64,000 nt of DNA, from contig CP043547.1 in NCBI GenBank assembly GCA_009664345.1, positions 2,136,709 through 2,200,708 of the forward strand. Direction: 5' to 3'. Made by a program: the position numbers and the translations under genes. This DNA comes from Planctomycetales bacterium 10988. GTDB taxonomy: Bacteria; Planctomycetota; Planctomycetia; Pirellulales; Pb10988. Of this stretch, positions 46,426 through 54,717 are shown one piece after another. Numbering within the stretch: position 1 is the first letter of the stretch; each line of letters begins with the position of its first letter. Below the pieces are notes generated by a model. That model had not been told where the DNA came from and did no database searches. It saw only the letters and a program-made list of their open reading frames with translations.

Positions 46426-47247
46426 ATGTACGAGGCCTATTGGCAATTGAACCACCGCCCATTCGAGAACGTTTCGGATGCCGATTTTTATTATCCCGGA
46501 GAGGGGCATCAAGGAGCCTTGCTCAAGCTCCGTTATTGCATCGAAAACAAAAAAGGAGCCGCTCTCCTAGCAGGCGATCATGGCTCGGGCAAGACGCTCG
46601 TCGTCGACATGCTCGCCCGGCAACTGCCTGAGGAATATCAACCTTTCGTGCATGTGGTCTTTCCGCAAATGCCACCTGCGGACCTTCTCTCTTTCTTAGC
46701 GGAAGAATTTTCTGCACAAGATCAGAACGCTGCACCACGTAGCATGGATCAAAGTGTACGCAGCCTCCAACGCAGCCTAGCGGAGAACACCGAACGCGGT
46801 CGTCATGCCGTCATCGCGATCGACGAGGCCCACTTGCTTGAAGACAATGCTTGCTGGGAAGCCCTCCGTCTGCTGATGAATTTCCGCAGTAATGGGCATC
46901 CAGATCTCACCTTCCTTCTCATCGGTCAGATGCCCGTCTTGAGCACGATCAATCGCATGCCGAGTTGGGAAGAACGCCTCAACGTGAAGTGCCTACTCAA
47001 GTCACTTACCCTCGACGAAACGGCTTGTTATCTCCAACACCGCTTGGTTGCCGCTGGTGGACGCCCCGAGATTTATAGCCCTGAAGCCGTGACCACAATC
47101 CACCGTCTGGCCGAAGGAATGCCCCGCCGCATTAACCGCTTAGCTGATCTCGCCCTGGTTGTCGGCTATGCGGAAGAGCTGGATCAAATTGGTGCAGCCG
47201 AAGTCGAAGCAGTTTGTGAAGAATTGATTACCGTCGGTGCCGAGTAA
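46426..47247 (+). CDS. ExeA-like AAA ATPase
   Basis: 273 residues. It starts MYEAYWQLNHRPFENVSDADFYYP, the typical opening of ExeA/PEP-CTERM-locus secretion ATPases. Walker A is LAGDHGSGKT (about 45-54) and Walker B VIAIDEAHLLED (about 124-135). The C-terminal helices include GMPRRINRLADLALV. ATPases of this type act with polysaccharide or secretion systems on the inner membrane. The ATG at 46426 with GGGAG eight bases upstream is preferred over the longer frame. It lies 212 bases after the P-loop gene. Confidence 0.9.
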   Translation: MYEAYWQLNHRPFENVSDADFYYPGEGHQGALLKLRYCIENKKGAALLAGDHGSGKTLVVDMLARQLPEEYQPFVHVVFPQMPPADLLSFLAEEFSAQDQNAAPRSMDQSVRSLQRSLAENTERGRHAVIAIDEAHLLEDNACWEALRLLMNFRSNGHPDLTFLLIGQMPVLSTINRMPSWEERLNVKCLLKSLTLDETACYLQHRLVAAGGRPEIYSPEAVTTIHRLAEGMPRRINRLADLALVVGYAEELDQIGAAEVEAVCEELITVGAE

Positions 47248-47250
47248 TCT

Positions 47251-47267
47251 CAAAAAATGCTTTTCGG
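47251..47267. repeat. dispersed quasi-palindrome after the ExeA-like gene
   Basis: CAAAAAATGCTTTTCGG, four bases after the stop codon. It is a weaker match in the centre. Confidence 0.4.
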
Positions 47268-47444
47268 TTTCTGCGGCCTGCCTCCTACCAGACGCAAGCC
47301 CGCATCCATAACTTCGAAGCGAGTTGAAACCAAAAAGTGAATTTTGAGTTGAGTCCCAGCCCCGGTAGTTCCCACCTTGTTCACTTCGCAACTTGTCGAA
47401 GTCTATCCAGGCAGTGTAGCCTCTTGATCCGTTGGTAGGACCCT

Positions 47445-48527
47445 ATGACAAAGCAGCCTCGAAACTCCGAAGCCCTTGAGAATCCATTTCAAGCCGCGGG
47501 CCTTTCACTAGGGGCACCGACAACGAATCCGAGTAAAGAATGCGATTTGTGTTGCAAGACCACCTATCGCACGCTGTGTCGGCAAGATCGGCATGGCAAT
47601 CCTCTTGAAACCGCGATCTGCGACCATTGCGGTTTGATTTCGCATGCCAAGATTCCTACCGAGGCCGAACTTAGCGACTTCTACGCTCACCGCTACCGCA
47701 AAAGTTATCATGGACAGGCCGAACTTTCCCCGCGTCGCATCATGCGTGCCTGGAAGAAAGGCCAACGGGTCCACGGCGATTTAGCGAAGTTCTTGCCTCG
47801 GTCAACCCGCCTCTTCGAAGTCGGTGCGGGCCTCGGTTGCACGATCAAGATTTTCGAACTGGATGGATTCGAAACCTCCGGCATTGAGCCTGGCCGCAGC
47901 TTTCAAAACTTCGCCCAAGAAAAAATTCTTGCCTCGGTAAGCTCGGAAAGTCTATTCGATCTGCCCCCCATTCCGCAGTTCGATGTGATTCTCCTGATTC
48001 ATGTCATTGAACATTTTGCCTCACCACGGCGTGCCTTGAAGGCGATTCATCAACTGCTGCATCCCGGCGGACAACTCTATGTCGAATGCCCCAATGTCGC
48101 TGGTTATTTCGCCACGCCCAAGCGATGGTTTCATTATGCCCATGTGCATAACTTCACCCCTTGGACGCTGACGGCGCTCGCTAAGGAATGTGGATTCGAG
48201 GTTCATCAACGCTGGGGAAATGACGAGTCCGCGAATTTGAAGTATCTGCTAACTCGCAGTTCCACCCCGTCTCAGGGGATTGATGTGGAAGAACTTACAA
48301 AAAGCGGTTTTGAGAAGACGATCGAAGCCCTCAAGGACCGTTCCTTCACAGCTTACCATTTCCGCAAAAGCTATTTGAAAGAGCGGGCCAAAAAGCTACA
48401 ACGCTATCTCGTTGAAATGACGCAAGCCAAGCGTTTTGTCCAGTCGATCGTGACAATGTGCCAAGAAGTCGAAGCCAATCGCGTCGACCCAACGCCGCTG
48501 CCGACACCCCTACGCCGCGCCGCCTAA
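47445..48527 (+). CDS. zinc-ribbon class I SAM-dependent methyltransferase
   Basis: 360 residues. The N-terminal CDLCCKTTY..CDHCGLI (about 34-65) is a four-cysteine zinc ribbon, as in sugar or secondary-metabolite C-methyltransferases. The Rossmann core has LFEVGAGLGCTIKIFE (motif I, about 122-137), then FDVILLIHVIEHFASPRRALK (about 174-194) and HPGGQLYVECPNV. A C-terminal helical extension follows. The substrate is unknown; the neighbouring glycosyltransferase makes a sugar or glycan intermediate plausible. AGGA lies four to five bases before the ATG. Confidence 0.88.
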   Translation: MTKQPRNSEALENPFQAAGLSLGAPTTNPSKECDLCCKTTYRTLCRQDRHGNPLETAICDHCGLISHAKIPTEAELSDFYAHRYRKSYHGQAELSPRRIMRAWKKGQRVHGDLAKFLPRSTRLFEVGAGLGCTIKIFELDGFETSGIEPGRSFQNFAQEKILASVSSESLFDLPPIPQFDVILLIHVIEHFASPRRALKAIHQLLHPGGQLYVECPNVAGYFATPKRWFHYAHVHNFTPWTLTALAKECGFEVHQRWGNDESANLKYLLTRSSTPSQGIDVEELTKSGFEKTIEALKDRSFTAYHFRKSYLKERAKKLQRYLVEMTQAKRFVQSIVTMCQEVEANRVDPTPLPTPLRRAA

Positions 48528-48557
48528 ATTGGCATCCTCTTCGTTCCAGCCAACAAA

Positions 48558-50303
48558 ATGAATTGTGTCCCTATGGATACTGCCCCCTCTAATGCGAAGA
48601 TTCCCAGGGCACCAAGCGGGAAGAGTTGGCAATTTAACTTGAGGCTCTTGGAAAAAAGTCTCCATCCGCTCGACCGCTTTCCTGCCCTTTTGTTGGCGCT
48701 CGGGGCGATGCTTGCCGGGCTATTGCTCTTCATTTCGACAAGCGATTCCATCCCGATGGTCTGGGACGAAGGCGATTACATTCGTCGTGGGCAACTCGTA
48801 CAGTCGAGGATTCTCAACAAGGATGCTCCGCAAAATGCGAGTTCGCCACCGCTAGCCTGGCCCTTTTTAAACGTTCGCGAGGGACACCCTTCCGGTTTTA
48901 TCTACCCGATCGCTCTCGGGGAATGGCTCGCTCCGGCCTCGTGGTCCCCGCTGACACGCTATCGCTACGGGCCGATGATTTGTTTTTCGTTGGCAGGCGG
49001 TTGCCTGTTCTATCGACTGGCGCGAGAGGCTTCTTCTCTCGCCGGTATCGTGACCTGCCTAGCTCTCTTCGGTCAATCACGCCTCTTCGCCCACGCACAC
49101 TTTGCGACACAAGACGGTCAACTCGTCGCCTGGACGTTGATTGCCTGGGCTTTCTTCTCCCCTGCTCTGCGTTCCTGGATCGCCTGTGGTTTCTGGGGAA
49201 TTTGTTTGGGAATGCTTCTTTCAGTCAAGTTCTCCGCGTTACTTGTCATTCCTACTTTTTGGATTGCTGTCCTCTTTCTATGGAGTAGGCGTGCTTGGGT
49301 TTCGATTTTCATAAGCACGGCAATTGCGATAAGTACTTTTTGGATATTCAATCCACCGCTTTGGACGGAACCGCTTGAAGGCTTGAAGGCTTACTTTCGA
49401 CTCAACCTCAACCGCCAAGAAAATTTTAATATTACCGGGTATTTTCTTGGAGGCTACTACGACCTTGACCATCCCCTCCCCTGGTATAATTCCCTCTTTT
49501 GGCTGGCGATTGTCTTACCGCTTCCATGGCTGATTCTCGGCCTCTTCGGCCTCGGCCACTGGTGTTTCATTTCCATTCGTGATCGAAAAGATCACTGCTT
49601 TCTGCTTTCTGCGCTCGGAATCCTCGCAGTCTTTCTCATTACACGAGCCATGCCGGGGGTGCCTGTGCATGACGGAGTTCGCCTGTTTTTGCCGGCGTTT
49701 GGAGTCTGGGCGATCTTCGTCGGATGGGGAACGCACCACTTTATGCGATGGTCGCTTTGCGAGTTTTCACGATGGAAAGCTGCAAGTTGGCTAATTCTGT
49801 TTGGTACGATGCTAGGAGGCGTTCACGGCGCAGCTAGGTATTTTCCACAAAACCTTTCCTACTACAATCTTCTCATTGGCGGGCTGCGTGGGGCAACGGA
49901 TGCAGGAATGGAGCCAACGTATTGGTGGGATGGGCTAGATGCGGAAGCCTTGAACTGGTTGCATGAGCATACTCCAGAAGGGGAAAAGATTGGTTTTTCC
50001 GCTTGCTCGGTGCAGAATCTCCAGCTATTGCAAGAGTGGAAAATTTTGCAACGAGGGACCCTTCGTCATCAACCGGGGGCCTATCGCTGGTATGTGGTCC
50101 AGAATCGGCCCAGCGGGATGAACCCGATTGATCAATACTTAATTGCCAACGAGAAGCCAGCGTTCAGAAAATATATCCATCCGCCAAGCGACGACTGGGG
50201 ACCGTGGAAGTTAGATGTGCCGCTTCTGGAAGTCTACTCGATGGAACAGTTCGCCCGTGCTGTTCAAGCGATCCAACAAGCAAAGCATTCAGAGAAAAAT
50301 TAA
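48558..50303 (+). CDS. GT39-type membrane glycosyltransferase
   Basis: 581 residues with about ten transmembrane helices. The first periplasmic loop carries SIPMVWDEGDYIRRG (about 68-82), with the acidic Asp-Glu pair typical of the dolichyl/undecaprenyl-phosphate-sugar-using GT-C superfamily (ArnT/PMT-like). A soluble C-terminal part (about 440-575) follows. It likely transfers a sugar from a polyprenyl carrier to a lipid or protein. It is 30 bases after the methyltransferase gene. The start has no clear Shine-Dalgarno, and an ATG 15 bases downstream is possible. Confidence 0.83.
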   Translation: MNCVPMDTAPSNAKIPRAPSGKSWQFNLRLLEKSLHPLDRFPALLLALGAMLAGLLLFISTSDSIPMVWDEGDYIRRGQLVQSRILNKDAPQNASSPPLAWPFLNVREGHPSGFIYPIALGEWLAPASWSPLTRYRYGPMICFSLAGGCLFYRLAREASSLAGIVTCLALFGQSRLFAHAHFATQDGQLVAWTLIAWAFFSPALRSWIACGFWGICLGMLLSVKFSALLVIPTFWIAVLFLWSRRAWVSIFISTAIAISTFWIFNPPLWTEPLEGLKAYFRLNLNRQENFNITGYFLGGYYDLDHPLPWYNSLFWLAIVLPLPWLILGLFGLGHWCFISIRDRKDHCFLLSALGILAVFLITRAMPGVPVHDGVRLFLPAFGVWAIFVGWGTHHFMRWSLCEFSRWKAASWLILFGTMLGGVHGAARYFPQNLSYYNLLIGGLRGATDAGMEPTYWWDGLDAEALNWLHEHTPEGEKIGFSACSVQNLQLLQEWKILQRGTLRHQPGAYRWYVVQNRPSGMNPIDQYLIANEKPAFRKYIHPPSDDWGPWKLDVPLLEVYSMEQFARAVQAIQQAKHSEKN

Positions 50304-50316
50304 AAACCACTTTTTA
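50302..50316. repeat. dispersed quasi-palindrome overlapping the glycosyltransferase stop
   Basis: AAAAACCACTTTTTA begins within the TAA stop codon of the GT39-type gene. Confidence 0.5.
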
Positions 50317-50396
50317 TATTTTGTAGTCAAAAGAAATTTGATAGTAACACTTTCTACGTGCCCCAACTGTTTCTGTTGGGTTTTGTCCACTGGCTC

Positions 50397-51212
50397 TTAG
50401 TATTTGCCTCGACGACGCTCTTTCCCCGGCAATACTTCCAAACAGGTCGTCCACCATCCTGTGAGAATCGTTTCGATGAACTCTTCGGGAAGCCCTTCTT
50501 CGGCCATCTCTCTGGCCAAGCGATCGTGGTCATACTCTACCGGAACGAATTCTATTTTAAGACTTCCTGATGAGTCGACTTCGAGCAAGGTATACCAAAC
50601 ACAAGCTTGCCCGTCATTTTCCGGTCTGCCTAAGACCCCAACATTCAAAAAACACTTTTCGTTAGAAAGTCGACGCTCCCAATGAATCCCCGTGTGAGTG
50701 GCCACGATCACATCGGCCTCGTAATCCTCCAGCAAAAATTCCAGAAACGCGGACGACGTAGTTGACTCCCAAAGAAACTCATTGACCTTACGTGGACTCC
50801 CATGACAAAGCAAAAAGCGTTTTTTGTTTATCGTAAAGCGAAATTCAGTTGGGAGCGATCGCATCCAGATTCGATTCGTTTCGGAAGTCTTTTGCAAGGT
50901 ATAGTCAAAACTGATTTTTGCGAAATGATTATCGCGGGGGTCCGTATATCCACACTGACAATCATCGAGCGACCACCCGACGGAATGATCGTAATTCCCC
51001 TGCATGCACTGAACTTGATATTTTTGCAAAAGTGGAAAGACGCGATCGGGATGAGGGCCGAACGCTCCCAAGTCTCCTTGGCAATAAATCGCATCGACGC
51101 CACGGTTTTCAATCTCTTTCAGGGCCGATTCCAAAGCTAAATAATTGCTGTAGATGCCCCCGAGGCAGGCAAATCTGTAAACGGCTTTGCTCATTTTGCT
51201 TTCACTGCTCAT
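50397..51212 (-). CDS. metallophosphoesterase-fold protein lacking the D-x-H motif
   Basis: 271 residues, similar to YfcE/MJ0936-type phosphoesterases. Later motifs are present: QGDLGAFGPHPD (D47), QGNYDHS (N73), LLCHGSP (H137) and ATHTGIHW (H173, H177). The first motif, normally S-D-x-H-G-N, reads G-G-I-Y-S-N (18-23), so the metal-binding Asp and His are Gly19 and Tyr21. The two-metal site is therefore incomplete. Its ATG directly follows the TGA of the radical SAM gene (TGAATG), so translation is coupled. The reaction is unknown. Confidence 0.85.
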   Translation of the reverse strand: MSSESKMSKAVYRFACLGGIYSNYLALESALKEIENRGVDAIYCQGDLGAFGPHPDRVFPLLQKYQVQCMQGNYDHSVGWSLDDCQCGYTDPRDNHFAKISFDYTLQKTSETNRIWMRSLPTEFRFTINKKRFLLCHGSPRKVNEFLWESTTSSAFLEFLLEDYEADVIVATHTGIHWERRLSNEKCFLNVGVLGRPENDGQACVWYTLLEVDSSGSLKIEFVPVEYDHDRLAREMAEEGLPEEFIETILTGWWTTCLEVLPGKERRRGKY

Positions 51213-52115
51213 TCACTCTCGGTGTGCCTGCCCCGAAGGATTGGAGCAAATCGCCCCATATTGATAGCAGGTGAAGCAGGCCCCGTGACGTATCGAAAAG
51301 TGCTTTTTGCTTTCATTAAGTGTCTGGCCAAGTTGCGAACCTTCTTCCTCGATTAAGATAGGACAAACTTGAACACCCCGATCGGTGATGATCCGGCTAT
51401 GTTCACACAGAAGTTGCGAAGTATCGAAATCTTGCATCATTTCTTCTGTAACCCGCTCGTCCTGTAAGTAACCGTTGGTCCGCTTGGCCTCCGCTCCAAT
51501 TTGCAACGTCGGTAGGATTTTCAACCTTGGCCTAGTATATCCATGCTCCTTCAAGGTCGAAATAAACGCCTGAAGAATCTCTTCCTCATCTTGAATCGGC
51601 CAAGTTCGGGCCGCAGTGATGATGGGTAGAAAGCCATGCTTCACGAGTTTTGTTACCCCTTGTATCGCTTTGCGGAAGGTATTCTTTCCACGAATCGGAT
51701 CGTTGGTTTCAGGAGAAAAGCCATCGATCGACACACGAAATTCCAAGGAATACAGCGATTTTTGTTCTGCCTTACGAAGACTTTTCAACCAAGGCTCTTT
51801 CAAAATGGTGCCATTGGTCAAGACTGTGGCAGGCCCGTAATTGAGGGTTTCTTCGAGAATTGCGACCATTTCGCGATTAAGAAAAGGCTCGCCTCCGGTG
51901 AAATAATATTCTTTCACTCCGTGCGAGACCGATTCTTCCAAACGTTGACGCACTTGTTCAAGCGAGAGAAAGCCAAAATTCCGATTCGTTGGGCTACAGG
52001 AAATAAAACAGTGATGACAAGTGATGTTGCAGAGCGTTCCTCCGACTTGAAACCAAAGCTGGTCCAAGTGGCTTAGTGCAACGCTCGGAGCTTGAGTGGA
52101 AGTCTTCTTTCCCAT
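51213..52115 (-). CDS. radical SAM protein with C-terminal cysteine cluster
   Basis: 300 residues. The canonical C-x3-C-x2-C motif is CNITCHHC (29-36). TGGEPFLN (about 74-81) is the SAM-binding GGEP motif, and the barrel strands follow (VLTNGTIL, EFRVSIDG). The C-terminal part has extra cysteines, LLCEHSR, VCPIL and ACFTCYQYGAIC, consistent with a SPASM/twitch auxiliary cluster. Such enzymes often modify peptides or small molecules; the substrate is unknown. It is between an FAD oxidoreductase gene upstream and the phosphoesterase-fold gene downstream. Confidence 0.9.
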   Translation of the reverse strand: MGKKTSTQAPSVALSHLDQLWFQVGGTLCNITCHHCFISCSPTNRNFGFLSLEQVRQRLEESVSHGVKEYYFTGGEPFLNREMVAILEETLNYGPATVLTNGTILKEPWLKSLRKAEQKSLYSLEFRVSIDGFSPETNDPIRGKNTFRKAIQGVTKLVKHGFLPIITAARTWPIQDEEEILQAFISTLKEHGYTRPRLKILPTLQIGAEAKRTNGYLQDERVTEEMMQDFDTSQLLCEHSRIITDRGVQVCPILIEEEGSQLGQTLNESKKHFSIRHGACFTCYQYGAICSNPSGQAHRE

Positions 52116-52135
52116 CGACCTGCTTCACAGAAAAA

Positions 52136-52152
52136 CAAAAACTACTTTTTGA
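52136..52152. repeat. dispersed quasi-palindrome between the oxidoreductase and radical SAM genes
   Basis: CAAAAACTACTTTTTGA, identical to the copy near ctaD (31996-32012). It lies about 29 bases after the oxidoreductase stop on the minus strand. Confidence 0.6.
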
Positions 52153-52180
52153 AATAGGTAGTTCACAAATCAAAAAATCA

Positions 52181-53443
52181 TTATTTAATTTTTTCGGCAG
52201 CGCTCGCATAAAGATCCAATTCCGCGCGATCGCCGATTAACGTGAATAACTCTCGGACTTGGTTCAATCCTTGTTGGATCAAGAAATTTGTATTCCGTCC
52301 GTAACTTTTCGAGCCGAGTACATAGAAATGAGCTTCCGGATTTAAGAGAGATTCAACACCGGCAGAAGTTTGTTGCAAGCAGTCCGCCGACTCGTTCTGC
52401 ATCAACGAGGCAGCGAGCTTCATCGGCCCTTCGGTTGCATAACAGAGGTGCATCTGACATTCCCGAACCATTTCCCAATCGGGCCGAAACCCGACATTCG
52501 CGATGATTTCATTGACGTCAAAAGGTTCGATTTCTTTTTGATTCGTCGTGATGGTTAGCCGAGCGGACGAACTTTCGCTAGAGCAAATAGTCTCGACGGT
52601 GGCCCCTGGATGGAAGGTTAAGCATTTCGGGGGATTGCTTGCAAGTTGGTTGACTTTCTCGGCAAGCTCGTCGCGATATTTCAAGGAATCCTCGGGAAAA
52701 CGAGCAATCGGCTCCTGAGATTCTTTCCGCGTTAGCCAAGTGATTTCCGTCTGTGGTTCTTGCTCCGCTAAAGCGATCAAGTTCAGGAGATTTGTGGCGG
52801 CAGAGTATCCCGATCCTATCAAAAGCACTTTTTGATTTGCATAGCGATTGCGATCTGTTCCTAATAGATCTGGCAATTGATAATGAATTCGCGAGGAGAG
52901 CTTTCGTTCTCCTAGGGCAGGAATCCCGCCACTGCCGAGCCAGTTCGGATTTCCGAACGTGCCTGTCGTATCAATCACCACTTCGGCACTAGCGATCGAT
53001 TCACTGCCATCGGGCTTTTCCAACAGAAGCCGAAAATCATACTCCTCACGTTCTTCATCGCCAACGAGGTCCCCTTTGAGAAGGTCGTTATGGCTTACCG
53101 CGATCACCTTGGTTTGCTCTTGGATGCAGTCGAGAAGAAGGTCGGTCTTTGCCAACGGTTGCAAAAATTGCTCGACATACTCCTTGCCAGTCAACAATGC
53201 TTGGTCGTCTGGAAAGTTCTGCTGCTCATCATGAATCTGGAGGGCCATGATCGCCAGCGAGGAACGGTTGAGGGTGAAGGGGCTGAACATTCGCACGTGG
53301 CCCCATTGCAACATGTTCTCGCCCACCCTGCCCTGCTCATAGACATCGACATTGTATCCAAGAAATCGGGCATAAAGAGCGGTCTCCAGACCGATGGGGC
53401 CTGCTCCGAGAATCGCAATGCGGGCGGGCGCATCAACGGCCAT
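52181..53443 (-). CDS. FAD/NAD(P)-binding oxidoreductase of the radical SAM trio
   Basis: 420 residues. FAD fingerprint IAILGAGPIGLETALYAR with the acidic residue VYEQG at the end of the second strand (about 8-37). A second dinucleotide fold, VLLIGSGYSAATNLLNL (about 205-221), binds NAD(P)H. The layout resembles flavin monooxygenases and thioredoxin-reductase-like enzymes, but no redox C-x2-C is visible. The ATG at 53443 is chosen because GAGGA lies just upstream; a TTG at 53482 with GAGG six bases before is an alternative. It heads the trio, 65 bases before the radical SAM gene. Confidence 0.85.
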   Translation of the reverse strand: MAVDAPARIAILGAGPIGLETALYARFLGYNVDVYEQGRVGENMLQWGHVRMFSPFTLNRSSLAIMALQIHDEQQNFPDDQALLTGKEYVEQFLQPLAKTDLLLDCIQEQTKVIAVSHNDLLKGDLVGDEEREEYDFRLLLEKPDGSESIASAEVVIDTTGTFGNPNWLGSGGIPALGERKLSSRIHYQLPDLLGTDRNRYANQKVLLIGSGYSAATNLLNLIALAEQEPQTEITWLTRKESQEPIARFPEDSLKYRDELAEKVNQLASNPPKCLTFHPGATVETICSSESSSARLTITTNQKEIEPFDVNEIIANVGFRPDWEMVRECQMHLCYATEGPMKLAASLMQNESADCLQQTSAGVESLLNPEAHFYVLGSKSYGRNTNFLIQQGLNQVRELFTLIGDRAELDLYASAAEKIK

Positions 53444-53595
53444 ACCTTCCTCAACTTTCGCAAAAATAGAGTTCTTGTCCAAACCAAACCTCGGAAATTA
53501 CCTCTACTGTTGGCAATCTTTGAAGTTTGACAAGACTGAATTTTACGGCTTTTGACAAGAAAGGTCAGTATGCTCCCTCACAATTTTGCTGCGAT

Positions 53596-54549
53596 TTACG
53601 CCCTGGGATGAAATTGTTGGTGAATCGATTTGAGCCTGGTGGGATCGACATGGGTGTAGATTTGCGTCGTGGCGATGCTGGCGTGACCGAGCATTTCTTG
53701 CACATGCCGCAAGTCCGCACCGCCGGAAAGAAGGTGCGTGGCGAAGCTGTGCCGCAAGGTATGCGGGCTGACATCCGTTAAGCCGAGCCGCTTTGTATGT
53801 TTTTTGATCAGCTCCCAAATTGCCTCGCGGCGGAAACGGCGACCGGTTCGCGACAGGATCACCCAATCAGGATGACTCCCGCGGGCCGCGAGCGTGGGAC
53901 GTTCTTTTTGCAAGTATTCCTGAAGTGCGGCCTTTGCCCTTCCGCCCAATGGCACCAGGCGTTGCTTGTCCCCTTTTCCATGACAGCGGCAGAAGCCCTC
54001 TTCCAAATGTAGATCGGCCAGCTTGAGGTCACTTGCCTCACTCGCCCGACATCCGGTAGCGTAAAGGAGTTCCAATAAAGCACGACCGCGTAAATAATGA
54101 GCATCGCTAGGACGAGGGCTATTTAGCAGGGCCTCAACTTCAGAAGGATTGAGAACGTGAGGAATCTTTTGCCACAGCGTCGGACTGCCCAAGAGTTCCA
54201 CAAGGTTTTCGCTCAGAATGCCTTCGAGTTGCAGATAACGGAAGAACATTTTCAGCGAAATAATATGGCGGGCGATGGTGCCCGGCGCGAGCTGCTGACG
54301 GTGCATCCAACTTAAATAGTCGGAAAGATCACTCAAGGTCAAGCCAGGGATCGGGCGGCCTGCGAGCCATTGTTGAAATCGTTGCAGATCGAGACTGTAG
54401 GCGGAAACCGTATTGTCGGCCATCCCGCATTCGCTACGGAGATAGCTAATAAACGCCTGAATCCAGGGATGCACGGAGGCGGAACCACCGGCGGCCATCC
54501 GCTGGGGCTGGCCCGGCAAGGGTCGCGGAATCGGGGTGCGACGTGGCAT
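53596..54549 (-). CDS. tyrosine recombinase, XerC/XerD family
   Basis: 317 residues, normal for Xer. An N-terminal SAM-like DNA-binding domain (VHPWIQAFISYLRSE...) precedes the catalytic domain with R168 (ATGCRASEASDLK), K192, H263-x-x-R266 (HTLRHSFATHLL), H289 and the nucleophile Y298 (TTQIYTHV). It resolves chromosome dimers at dif or acts on an integrative element; with no element nearby the first is likelier. XerC and XerD cannot be separated by eye. The ATG at 54549 has AAGGA nine bases upstream; the longer frame is not needed. Confidence 0.92.
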   Translation of the reverse strand: MPRRTPIPRPLPGQPQRMAAGGSASVHPWIQAFISYLRSECGMADNTVSAYSLDLQRFQQWLAGRPIPGLTLSDLSDYLSWMHRQQLAPGTIARHIISLKMFFRYLQLEGILSENLVELLGSPTLWQKIPHVLNPSEVEALLNSPRPSDAHYLRGRALLELLYATGCRASEASDLKLADLHLEEGFCRCHGKGDKQRLVPLGGRAKAALQEYLQKERPTLAARGSHPDWVILSRTGRRFRREAIWELIKKHTKRLGLTDVSPHTLRHSFATHLLSGGADLRHVQEMLGHASIATTQIYTHVDPTRLKSIHQQFHPRA

Positions 54550-54643
54550 GAAGCAAGTTCCTTTCGCGGGTGTCCTCGTTGAATCGGCACCTTGGTCGAG
54601 AAGATGCCTTATTCGTTCTTTCGTCCGCCGAGTAGCAAAACTT

Positions 54644-54660
54644 GCAAAAGGTACTTTTTC
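54644..54660. repeat. dispersed quasi-palindrome between xer and the YhaM-like gene
   Basis: GCAAAAGGTACTTTTTC in the divergent region, upstream of both genes. Confidence 0.5.
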
Positions 54661-54717
54661 CAAATACAGTCGTTACATTCCTAAAATTCCTTACTTTAAG
54701 CGAGTGAGACTTTCACG

